Source of the DNA: Planctomycetota bacterium
Lineage (GTDB): Bacteria; Planctomycetota; Phycisphaerae; UBA1845; UTPLA1
Direction of reading: 5' to 3'
DNA length: 64,000 bases
Assembly (NCBI GenBank): GCA_015654675.1
Contig: JAATGM010000006.1
Location: 1 to 64,000 of the forward strand
This document shows positions 1 through 7,319 of the stretch, piece by piece (the stretch's first letter is position 1; every line of letters begins with the position of its first letter). The notes beneath the pieces are model-generated. The model saw nothing but the letters and a program-made list of their open reading frames with translations, was not told the DNA's origin and searched no databases. The translations under genes and the position numbers were made by a program.

Positions 1-174
1 CAGACGGCGGCGCTGCTGGCTGACGCGGCGGCGCGCGAGGAACTGGGGCGTGCGGCGCGCGAGGTGGTGAAGCAGAACATCGGGGCGACGAAGAAGACGG
101 TGGACCTGGTGTGCGAGCAACTGGGGCTGCGGGCGGATCATCCGCCGGCGAGCATCGCGACGGCGCGTGTGTAG
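1..174 (+). CDS. C-terminal end of a glycosyltransferase, possibly Kdo transferase (WaaA-like), partial
   Basis: Only the last 57 residues are in the window and the gene runs off its left edge. The tail is an alanine-, arginine- and glutamate-rich helical stretch (LLADAAAREELGRAAREVV) followed by a short Asn-x-Gly-Ala-Thr segment and a final helix. This looks like the closing helices of GT-B glycosyltransferases, especially 3-deoxy-D-manno-octulosonic acid transferase, where such a stretch follows the sugar-nucleotide binding domain. The match rests on a short, compositionally biased tail, so the family call is tentative; that it is coding is well supported by its open frame and codon use. 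The stop is TAG at 172-174. Confidence 0.45.
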   Translation, partial: QTAALLADAAAREELGRAAREVVKQNIGATKKTVDLVCEQLGLRADHPPASIATARV

Positions 175-219
175 ATCAGTTCATTTGGCTGGGTACGCGC
201 CGCCGCGTCTTTCTTCCTA

Positions 220-1701
220 TCAAGGGCAACTCGACGAGCATGTTGGGGTCGTCGGCACCTGCACGGAGCAGCCGGATTGCGAGATTCGCAGTGATCCGCT
301 GTTGGTGCCGCAGATGCAGATATCGAGGGCGGCATTCGTTGCGTGACAACCGTTGACGGAGGTGGTCCCGCTCCAGGTTGCTCCGCCGCTGAAGTGATTG
401 ACGCGCACCTGCCCGTCGAAAGTGACGGCGCCAGGGAGCGGCGTCGAAAGAGGACTGGCTGACCCGAAGTACAGGGTGCCCGAGGCCGTGTCGGTCGATA
501 CCCCGTTGGGGTTGATGTCGATAAGGCCGCCGGAAGCCAGTCCGGCCGTCATGCGAATGAGCGAGAGGGCCTGCGTGATATGCTTGACGCGAACGATGGA
601 TGAGCAGAGCCCGTCGATGAGAATTCGGCCGGTGCTCATCAGTCGTCCGTCGATGATGATACTGCCGGTCACATCCTCGAAGCATTTCACGTCTCCTGAA
701 ACGTCACCTTGCACTTCAATGGTGCCGCTGAGGGTCCCTTCGATGGTCAAGCTTCCGGTTAAGGCGCCCCCGACGGTCACGGACCCGGCAAGATCGCCCC
801 GATCGCCGCCCACCGCTGAGTTCACGACATGTCCGGCAAGGTTGCCTCCTATCGAGATGGCCGCGGTTGAACCCAGCGTGCAGTATCGGAGGTATATTTG
901 TCCGGCCGAAGCGATATCTCCAGCAATGAGAATCTGGCCGTCCACATTTCCAAATTCGGATTCCAGGGTTCCCGAGTCAATGGACGCGAGTTCGAGTACG
1001 CCTGAGAAGGGCACTTCGCCCGTCTTGACAACGTTGAGATGGGCCGCACCTGTCATTGCTCCGCCATTGATCACATGTCCGGCACCACCCGCGAACTGGA
1101 AAAGTCCGGCGATGCTGTGATTGTTCAAGTCAATGACAGAGCCGGATGAAAGGTGCCCGCAGGAGACGGTGGTACCGGCCGGGACTCCGGTTCGAAGGAT
1201 GAGCTGGCCATCGAATGTTCCGGTGAGGTCTTCATCGATAGCAATGATGGAGGATGTAACATCGGCGATATCGACAACGGAGGTGCTGCCGAGTGTTGCA
1301 AGAGTCATGCCGCCATCGAGGCGGGTGGTGACGGTTACGTCGCCGGCAAGCGTCCCGCTGACGATCAATTGCTTGAGCACAGGCACGGTGATCGTGCTTG
1401 AGGAAGAAACGTCGCCGCCGATGACGATCGATGCTTCGCCGCCCGTGCCGGCGTTGCGCAGCACCGTGATGTTTCCGGTCAGGTTGCCGGAGATGGCCGA
1501 GTCGGCGGCGATTGATGAGTAATGGCTGCCGGTTGGCTGGAGCGTAATCGCGCCGACGTTGGCGGCGCCGGGTCCGCTGCCTTTGGCGATTTTGACGGCA
1601 AAGTTGTCTGACACCGGCGTGGTGATCGAGGCCATGTTGGCTGGATTGCCGTTACTAACCAATTCCGCCGAGACAATCCAAGCGAGGTCGCCAGTGCGCA
1701 A
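220..1701 (-). CDS. Body of a secreted beta-solenoid-like repeat protein, cut from its signal peptide by an in-frame TGA
   Basis: Function is not recognised. The 493 residues are full of short repeats of the form Gly-x-Leu/Val-x-Gly-x-Val/Ile (GGNLAGHVV, GGALTGSLTIEGTLSG), a pattern expected of a right-handed beta-solenoid and similar in look to bactofilins. A Cys-rich tail (CICGTNSG, then CSSSCP) closes it. The only start in this piece is a TTG at 1701 with no Shine-Dalgarno and no export signal. Reading upstream in the same frame meets TGA at 1732-1734, then 57 more codons that begin with a normal ATG, ribosome site and signal peptide. I therefore read 220-1905 as one exported protein gene with a nonsense codon (or a sequencing error, often TGG read as TGA). 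It is transcribed divergently from the dockerin gene at 1931. Confidence 0.65.
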   Translation of the reverse strand: MRTGDLAWIVSAELVSNGNPANMASITTPVSDNFAVKIAKGSGPGAANVGAITLQPTGSHYSSIAADSAISGNLTGNITVLRNAGTGGEASIVIGGDVSSSSTITVPVLKQLIVSGTLAGDVTVTTRLDGGMTLATLGSTSVVDIADVTSSIIAIDEDLTGTFDGQLILRTGVPAGTTVSCGHLSSGSVIDLNNHSIAGLFQFAGGAGHVINGGAMTGAAHLNVVKTGEVPFSGVLELASIDSGTLESEFGNVDGQILIAGDIASAGQIYLRYCTLGSTAAISIGGNLAGHVVNSAVGGDRGDLAGSVTVGGALTGSLTIEGTLSGTIEVQGDVSGDVKCFEDVTGSIIIDGRLMSTGRILIDGLCSSIVRVKHITQALSLIRMTAGLASGGLIDINPNGVSTDTASGTLYFGSASPLSTPLPGAVTFDGQVRVNHFSGGATWSGTTSVNGCHATNAALDICICGTNSGSLRISQSGCSVQVPTTPTCSSSCP

Positions 1702-1731
1702 CTCGATCGAAGGACTCGATGGATTGCTGAA

Positions 1732-1905
1732 TCACGTAACAAAATCAACGCCATCAACGGGATTGGGTGACCGGCTCCATTCGACGCAGATCTTTACTTG
1801 AGAGCCAGTCGTGCATGCTGACCCTCCCGCAAGAGCCTGGAGCGCAGCGATATGCATCGCAAGCAGTGTCGCGGAAAGGTTGATCAAAATGATTCGCTTT
1901 TTCAT
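1732..1905 (-). pseudogene. Signal-peptide N-terminus of the interrupted solenoid gene
   Basis: This 57-codon piece starts at ATG 1905-1903, preceded by a good AGGAG ribosome site 5-9 bases upstream. It encodes a classical signal peptide: Lys-Lys-Arg, a hydrophobic core (IILINLSATLLAMHIAAL) and an Ala-x-Ala-like end near residue 25. About 30 mature residues follow, ending Asp-Phe-Val-Thr before TGA. The next codons in the same frame continue without another stop into the 493-residue body, so this is the missing start of that protein. On its own it would make only a short secreted peptide. Whether the TGA is real, recent or a base-call error cannot be decided here. Confidence 0.6.
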
Positions 1906-1930
1906 TGTCTTCTCCTGATAGAATAGTTAC

Positions 1931-2788
1931 ATGATCTCTCACGGCCCGAATAGCTCCGTCCGTCTCAGACGAGGCTTCTTGCGGTTGATGCTGGTGGTGG
2001 TTTTTTCCGTGTCCGCTAGAAATGCGCTTGCCGCGATTTTCGTCTACGAAGCCCAGTCGATGCCTGATGTTTCCGGTTGGCAGACAGTTCAAAATTACTG
2101 CAACCCTTTGCTCAGCATACAGAATGGTTGGTTTTGCGAAATCATGGACGTCTGTCCTGGTGTGCCTCCGCCTGGCGGACAGCAGGCAACCTACCGACGG
2201 GACATCGCTGAAATGGCGGAGGCCGAAGCTTTTTTTGTTGAGTGGCGGGTGCAAACCACTGCTGATAAATCTGAATTGAATTGGGGTGGCGGTGCTGCGC
2301 TCTCGGCTGCCAGCCACGGCGATGTTAATTATGCGTTTAAGATCGCGGCTGATCGTGCGGAGCTTAACCGCGATAATCTGTTGCCGTTGGCAATAGCGGA
2401 TATCGATGCTGGTGTGCCGCATACTTACCGCCTTGAACTCGTCGGAGCGGTATCCTACGTGTGGTACATTGATGGTCAAGTAGTAGATTCTGGTAGTCCC
2501 GAGGGGAATTACCCGTCTGCCGAACCGTTCATAGTTTGGCGGGCAAACGTCGCCTTCTTGCCCAGCACTACGCAGTGGGATTACATCCGGTACGGCACGA
2601 TCCCGGCTGATGGCAGCGGCGATTTTGATTCCAGCGGCGCGGTCGACGCGAACGACGTCTACTTCTTCCTCGACTGCCTGCTCGGGCCGGACTCGACCGG
2701 GCCGGGCTGCCGCTGGGCTGACATGAACCACGACGGCGCAACGAACGCCGCCGACATCCAGCAGTTTGTCGCCGCACTCGCTCATTGA
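1931..2788 (+). CDS. Secreted protein with LamG-like domain and C-terminal dockerin-like repeats
   Basis: The 285-residue product begins with an arginine-rich n-region and a hydrophobic core ending around ARNALA, so it should be exported. The middle (about residues 40-225) resembles a concanavalin-like LamG fold, with alternating strands and a closing WDYIRYG segment typical of that family. From about residue 232 to the end there are two EF-hand-like calcium loops (DFDSSGAVDAND and DMNHDGATNAAD), the dockerin type I pattern that planctomycetes often use as a terminal module. No clear ribosome site precedes the ATG. It lies only 25 bases from the divergent solenoid gene, so the two share one promoter region. 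Substrate or partner is unknown. Confidence 0.75.
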   Translation: MISHGPNSSVRLRRGFLRLMLVVVFSVSARNALAAIFVYEAQSMPDVSGWQTVQNYCNPLLSIQNGWFCEIMDVCPGVPPPGGQQATYRRDIAEMAEAEAFFVEWRVQTTADKSELNWGGGAALSAASHGDVNYAFKIAADRAELNRDNLLPLAIADIDAGVPHTYRLELVGAVSYVWYIDGQVVDSGSPEGNYPSAEPFIVWRANVAFLPSTTQWDYIRYGTIPADGSGDFDSSGAVDANDVYFFLDCLLGPDSTGPGCRWADMNHDGATNAADIQQFVAALAH

Positions 2789-2953
2789 AATCGCGTTCGT
2801 TCGGAACGTACGCATCGTTTCTTCGGGGCGACGAACCGCTTTACGCTTGGTGGATATACTTCTTACTGAATGCGGTGACCCCAGGCTCGCGTTCGCCACG
2901 GCGAATCTCCGACCCGGGGCTCTGAGAGGGGCGACCTACGCGCGGGGAGGCGG

Positions 2954-5110
2954 ATGCCCTACGATGCGGGCATGAAATCCATGTTGGCGGAGTTGCGGGA
3001 GTGTTTTTCGGCGGCGCTGGAGACGGCGTTTGGCGAGCGGGGGCGCGGGATTGATCCGCTGGTGAAGCCGTCCTCCGATACGAAGTTCGGGGACTATCAG
3101 TGCAACGTGGCGATGTCGCTGGGGAAGTCGCTGGCGATGAAGCCGCGCGAGGTGGCCGAGCGGCTGGTGGAGGGGGTTTCGCAGGTATTGTCGCGCGGGC
3201 AGCCGTGGTTTTTCGTGCAGATCGACGGGCCGGGGTTCGTGAATATCCGGCTGCGGCGCGAGTATCTGGAGGAACTGCTTTCGAGCATTCCGGCGGAGCA
3301 GGCGGATGATCGGCTGGGCGTGATGCCGGCGACCGCGGCTCAGCGGCAGACGGTGGTGGTGGATTATTCGTCGCCGAACGTGGCGAAGGAGCTGCACGTC
3401 GGGCATCTGCGGAGCACGATCATCGGCGACACGATTTGTCGCGTGCTGGGATTCTGCGGGCATGACGTGATTCGGCAGAACCATCTGGGGGATTGGGGCA
3501 CGCAGTTTGGGATGGTGATCCTGGGGATCTGGCACATTTTCGCCGGGCGGAAGCGCGGCGAGCCGGCGGGGTGGCTGGAGCAGGGTACGACGGAGTTGGC
3601 GGCGGCGCAGCAGACCAGTGACAAGGCGGTGTTGGACTGGCTGGCGCGGACTTATGCGCAGCAGGAAAAGGATCTGGCGGCGGACCTTGAGGGGCGCGAG
3701 TTCGAGAAGTTTCTGCGGGAGTACGTGCCGACACTCGACGAGCTGCTGCCGGCATACCGGTTTGTGAATGCGGTTGAGACGGCGGCGGAGAAGACCGGCT
3801 TTGATCGGACCGCCGAGGGGAAGCGGATTCCGCTTTCGGCGGTGTCGAACTATGTCGTGAAGATGTTGCAGGAGGGGGGCGAGCAGAACCGGCAGGAGCG
3901 CGAGGCGTGGCGGCTGTCGATTCGGGCGAGTCTGGATGCGTGTAACGCGCTCTATCGACGGCTGGGCGTTTTGCTGGTCGATGAGGATGTGCGCGGGGAG
4001 AGTTTCTATCACGAGATGCTGGCGGGCGTGGTGGAGGAATTGAAGGGGCGGCTGGCGACGCCGACGGGGGCGGGAGACGCGCGGGCGGTTTGCCGGCTGG
4101 ACAAGGGGGCAGTGTGCGTATTCCTTGAGAAGCCGGATGGTGCGCCGATGTTCAAGGGGGCGCAGGGTGATCCGCTGCCGATGATCGCGCAGAAGTCGGA
4201 CGGGGCTTATCTTTATTCGACGACCGATCTGGCGGCGGCGCTGTTTCGGATTTCGCATCCGCAGCGGAATAGGGTGGAGGTGACGAGCCGGGCGCTGGCC
4301 GATGCGCTGGCCGCGAAGGGCGGCGGGCTTGGCGCGGATCGGATTTTGTATGTTGTGGGGGAGCAGCGACTGCACCTGCAGATGGTGTTTGCGACGATCG
4401 ATGCGCTGGGGTGGAAACGGCGGGCGGGGCGGCCGGACGTCGATCTGGAGCACGTTGCGTTTGGGTGGGTGCTGGGCGACGACCACAAGCCGCTCAAGAC
4501 GCGCACGGGCGAGAACGTGAAGCTGCGCGAGCTGCTGGATGAATCGGAGCGGCGGGCGCGGGCGCTGATCGACGAGAACGATGCGAAGCGGGCGGAGCTG
4601 GGGCTGGAGGCGCTGAGCGAGGAGGAGAAACGCGACATTGCGCTGGCGGTGGGCATCGGATCGGTGAAGTACGCGGACCTTTCGCAGAACCGGACGACCA
4701 ACTACGTCTTCAACTGGGAAAAGATGCTGGCGATGCAGGGGAACACGGCGCCGTATCTGATGTATGCGTATGCGCGGATTCGGAGCATTCATCGGAAGGC
4801 GGCTTCGGGGGCGGCAACGGCGGGGGCAGTGCTGGCGCTGACGGAGCCGGTGGAGATCGCGCTGGGGAAGCACATCCTGCAGCTGGGCGAGACGCTTGAG
4901 ATTGTGGCGCATACGCTGGCGCCGAATCTTTTGTGTGAATATCTCTACGGGCTGGCGGCCGCGTTCATGCGATTCTACGAGACTTGTCCGGTGTTGCAGG
5001 CCGGCGATGAGAAGACGCGGGCATCGCGCGTGCGGCTATGCGATCTTGCGGCGCGGACGCTGCGTGTCGGCCTGGGGCTTCTGGGCATCCGGGCGATGGA
5101 GCGGATGTAG
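2954..5110 (+). CDS. argS: Arginyl-tRNA synthetase
   Basis: Class I aminoacyl-tRNA synthetase that charges tRNA-Arg with arginine in the cytosol. The N-terminal additional domain (residues 1-110) is followed by the signature DYSSPNVAKELHVGH, in which HVGH (148-151) is the HIGH motif. The KMSKS position is occupied by KTRTG (about 515-519), the form common in ArgRS. The C-terminal anticodon-binding DALR domain shows the expected NYVFNWEKML and YLMYAYARI segments. At 718 residues it is longer than the usual 550-600, mostly from an insertion between the two catalytic motifs. The chosen ATG follows a GGGGAGG ribosome site; a second in-frame ATG at 2972 is possible. It ends 6 bases before the convergent QueC-like gene. 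Confidence 0.95.
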   Translation: MPYDAGMKSMLAELRECFSAALETAFGERGRGIDPLVKPSSDTKFGDYQCNVAMSLGKSLAMKPREVAERLVEGVSQVLSRGQPWFFVQIDGPGFVNIRLRREYLEELLSSIPAEQADDRLGVMPATAAQRQTVVVDYSSPNVAKELHVGHLRSTIIGDTICRVLGFCGHDVIRQNHLGDWGTQFGMVILGIWHIFAGRKRGEPAGWLEQGTTELAAAQQTSDKAVLDWLARTYAQQEKDLAADLEGREFEKFLREYVPTLDELLPAYRFVNAVETAAEKTGFDRTAEGKRIPLSAVSNYVVKMLQEGGEQNRQEREAWRLSIRASLDACNALYRRLGVLLVDEDVRGESFYHEMLAGVVEELKGRLATPTGAGDARAVCRLDKGAVCVFLEKPDGAPMFKGAQGDPLPMIAQKSDGAYLYSTTDLAAALFRISHPQRNRVEVTSRALADALAAKGGGLGADRILYVVGEQRLHLQMVFATIDALGWKRRAGRPDVDLEHVAFGWVLGDDHKPLKTRTGENVKLRELLDESERRARALIDENDAKRAELGLEALSEEEKRDIALAVGIGSVKYADLSQNRTTNYVFNWEKMLAMQGNTAPYLMYAYARIRSIHRKAASGAATAGAVLALTEPVEIALGKHILQLGETLEIVAHTLAPNLLCEYLYGLAAAFMRFYETCPVLQAGDEKTRASRVRLCDLAARTLRVGLGLLGIRAMERM

Positions 5111-5116
5111 GCGCGC

Positions 5117-5866
5117 TTATGCCGAGACCGGTTGAGGTGCTGCGGCTTGCGGCGCGTTGAGTGAATTGGGGCTGACGGGGCGAGTCAAAATCGGGTCCGG
5201 GGTGGTGGCGTCGAGGAAGCCGCGGGCGCGCGAGCGGCAGCCGGTGCAATTCTGACAGGGCGTGTCGCCCGAAGTCCAGCATGACCACGAAAGCTTGAGC
5301 GGGATTTCCATGCGGCGGGCCAGCATGACGATATCGCCGCGGGTCATGTCGATGAGCGGCGTTTCGAGTGTGATGGGAATTGGCGAAGTCAGGGCGAGGG
5401 CGCACTCCATGAGCTGGGCGAACTCGCGGGCCTGGGCGGGGTCGGGCTGGGATTCTTCGCCGGGTCGGGCTGAGATTTCGCTGAGGCCGAGCCAGACGCG
5501 GGTCGCGCCGGCTGCGGCCGCGGCGGTTGCGGCTGCGCCGACCAGCGTGGCCAGCAGGCCGGGGATCGGCGTGTCGGCACCGATGCGCGTGGTGGCTGAT
5601 GGAGTGGCGGCGTTTTCGGAGGTGGTTGAGGTCGAGGCGGTTGCGGTGAACTGGGCGCGGAGCGCGGCGATGTGGGGGAGGTCGAGGACGAGGGCGTCGT
5701 TAATTTTGTAGTGAGCGGCGAGCCGGGCGGCGAGGTCGGCCTCGCGCTTGGCGGGCGGGCGTTCGTAGCGTGCATGGAGCAGCGCGACGGGACCGGCTTC
5801 GCGGGCGAGTGCGACGAGGACGGCTGAATTGAGGCCGCCGGAACACAGGACGAGTGATTTGTTCAT
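5117..5866 (-). CDS. QueC-like 7-cyano-7-deazaguanine synthase with altered PP-loop
   Basis: Member of the PP-loop ATP pyrophosphatase superfamily nearest to QueC, which converts 7-carboxy-7-deazaguanine to preQ0 for queuosine synthesis. Seen in the sequence: the N-terminal P-loop CSGGLNS (residues 8-14), a middle segment PIPGLLATLVGAAAT where QueC binds nucleotide, and a Cys-rich zinc site with Cys196, Cys204, Cys207 and Cys210, the CxxCxxC arrangement of QueC. The P-loop has Asn13 where the family has Asp (SGGxDS), and the segment around residues 70-100 is threonine/serine rich and poorly conserved. It may be a divergent enzyme or a paralogue with another role. No queD, queE or queF gene is next to it. 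Confidence 0.7.
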   Translation of the reverse strand: MNKSLVLCSGGLNSAVLVALAREAGPVALLHARYERPPAKREADLAARLAAHYKINDALVLDLPHIAALRAQFTATASTSTTSENAATPSATTRIGADTPIPGLLATLVGAAATAAAAAGATRVWLGLSEISARPGEESQPDPAQAREFAQLMECALALTSPIPITLETPLIDMTRGDIVMLARRMEIPLKLSWSCWTSGDTPCQNCTGCRSRARGFLDATTPDPILTRPVSPNSLNAPQAAAPQPVSA

Positions 5867-6071
5867 GGGTTCACCTTGTTCGGCTTATCGGTTTGTGGGC
5901 GGGGGCGGTGGAGGAGACGACCTGCATGAATGTGGAATTGGGCCCATAACTCGTGGAATTGAGGGTTTTCGCATTCAATCGGGGTGCCGGTTGGGTTAAA
6001 GTAGTGTGCGGCGCACAGAGCGCGCGATGCTTGGCGGAATGAGCATCCGGTAAGTCTTTCAGGGGAATGCT

Positions 6072-6908
6072 ATGAAGCGATTTGCGCTTTTGAGTTTGAG
6101 CTTGATCCTGTTGCATGCAGTGATGCGGGAAGTTAGCGCCAGCGAGATTGCAGGCGGCATACCTACGCTTGTTCGCACTTTGGAATCCGACGAACGCGGA
6201 GTAGGCACACCCTCGCCCAATGCGATCTATTCAAATATTGGATCGAGCCAGTTTACGGGGTTTATCGCGGCGCAGGGAGTGACCGTCTCCGGCAACACGA
6301 ATTGCTATGCCGATGACCTGACGTTTTCCGACGCACTTCATCCGCTCCAGCCGGGAGCAAGCATTACGGGGATGAGCTGGTCGGCGTTCAACGGAAACAC
6401 GGCGGCGACTTCGGCGCGAATGAAAGTGCGCATCTGGATGCCGGATGGACCGGGCGGCGGGCCGGGGACGTACGTCACGGGCGTTGCTTTTCCGGTGATG
6501 TCCATTCCGACGGGCGTTTCGATTTATTCCGCGACGATCGCACCCGGGCTTTTTCTTGTTCCGACGGGGTTGAAGTGGTGGGTCGGCCTGCAGTTTGACA
6601 ATACGGGCGCGGGCGGCACGACCAATGCGCAGCTTGCCAATCTGGGGCAGGGGCTTTTCGGTAGTGCTGGAACCGGACTGCCGGAGGTCGGGTTCAGCGA
6701 TCCGCAGATTTACTTCAAGGGCGTGGGCGGGAACGCTTCAGGCGTGAACAATCCGACTGGGAGTCTGACGACATTTGGATTTCCGAACGGACCGACGGCC
6801 AATTTCGGGTGGGAGTTTGTTCCGGAACCGGCGAGCATCGGGCTGGTGGTTGCGGGCCTGATCGGCGCTGCGCTGCGGCGCTCAATGGGGAGGCGGCGGC
6901 GCGCGTAA
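6072..6908 (+). CDS. PEP-CTERM sorting domain protein
   Basis: A 278-residue exported protein of unknown function. It has an N-terminal signal peptide (MKRFALLSLSLILLHAV, cleavage near VSA) and a C-terminal PEP-CTERM signal: VPEPAS, a hydrophobic helix (IGLVVAGLIGAAL) and an arginine tail. Such tags are recognised by an exosortase (EpsH family), usually encoded elsewhere, and the proteins are typically linked to extracellular polysaccharide. The body is strand-rich with WVGLQFDNTG-like segments reminiscent of choice-of-anchor jelly-roll domains but I cannot name it. The ribosome site is weak (GGGGAATGCT ahead of ATG). Confidence 0.8.
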   Translation: MKRFALLSLSLILLHAVMREVSASEIAGGIPTLVRTLESDERGVGTPSPNAIYSNIGSSQFTGFIAAQGVTVSGNTNCYADDLTFSDALHPLQPGASITGMSWSAFNGNTAATSARMKVRIWMPDGPGGGPGTYVTGVAFPVMSIPTGVSIYSATIAPGLFLVPTGLKWWVGLQFDNTGAGGTTNAQLANLGQGLFGSAGTGLPEVGFSDPQIYFKGVGGNASGVNNPTGSLTTFGFPNGPTANFGWEFVPEPASIGLVVAGLIGAALRRSMGRRRRA

Positions 6909-6940
6909 TTGAGTCGCGCGCGGAGCGCAAATCGCTTTGC

Positions 6941-7036
6941 GATCAGTGCAGCGCTGCTGCGACGGTGGGGAGATTTTCAGGCCGCCTGCGAGGCGGGCGT
7001 GCAGAAAAGGTCGGCTATGACGGGGGTTGGGGCGGC
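6941..7036 (-). pseudogene. Remnant of a STAS anti-sigma factor antagonist gene (3' end only)
   Basis: This segment aligns base for base with 12358-12455, the last 30 or so codons of the STAS gene at 12360-12695, in the same orientation. By eye there are about 12 mismatches and two single-base gaps over 97 positions. Read on the minus strand it starts AAPTPVIADLF, matching AAPTPVIADIF of the intact protein, then loses frame at the first single-base deletion and again near the LKI segment. Nothing of the upstream two thirds of the gene is present. It is therefore a non-functional copy, left either by an old tandem duplication or by an insertion event. Confidence 0.7.
6941..7036 (+). repeat. 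Direct repeat copy 1 flanking the giant surface protein gene
   Basis: Copy 1 of a roughly 96-base direct repeat; copy 2 is at 12358-12455. Both begin GATCAGT and end with GGGGTTGGGGCGGC. Weak similarity may extend about 15 bases further left (GCGAAAT/GCGCAAAT). The repeats bracket the 5 kb gene at 7320-12332. Confidence 0.65.
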
Positions 7037-7319
7037 AGTCTGCTCGATGAACGGTACAGGGGGATCACCTAGCAACTGCTGTGGCGCCAATCCTAGAAAA
7101 TCGGGGCGGTCCTAACTCTGTGCGCGTTAATGCGCATTGACCGCGCCTGGTTTAGCCCAGTACGCTACATGAACTGTCGTGAGTCACATTCATGCAGCAG
7201 TCTTCGCACCATTTCGCGAATTGCAACCGTAAGATCAGATTGCCCAAGAAGCACTTACACAGATCCGAAGTTCGTTAATCAGATATCCGCGGCTCGACTG
7301 ATTGCGGAGGGAGCTCAGC

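Larger units (their letters stand above)
6909..7319. other. Intergenic stretch with a degraded STAS gene tail and otherwise no gene
   Basis: Between the PEP-CTERM gene and the giant surface protein. Bases 6941-7036 are a damaged copy of the 3' end of the STAS gene at 12360. From 7040 to 7300 I find no open frame with a ribosome site and no clear terminator. The last 20 bases hold the GGAGGGAG ribosome site of the next gene. Confidence 0.6.

Noticed and set aside
1732-1734. Selenocysteine reading of the TGA in the solenoid gene
   Set aside because: No SECIS-like hairpin is evident right after the codon and the context (Val-Thr-stop-Phe-Ser-Asn) is not a known selenoprotein site. A lesion or error is simpler.
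2936-4912. Very long open minus-strand frame opposite argS
   Set aside because: The translation is dominated by Arg, His, Pro and Gln with no domain, and argS on the other strand is certain. Long antisense frames are expected at this G+C content.
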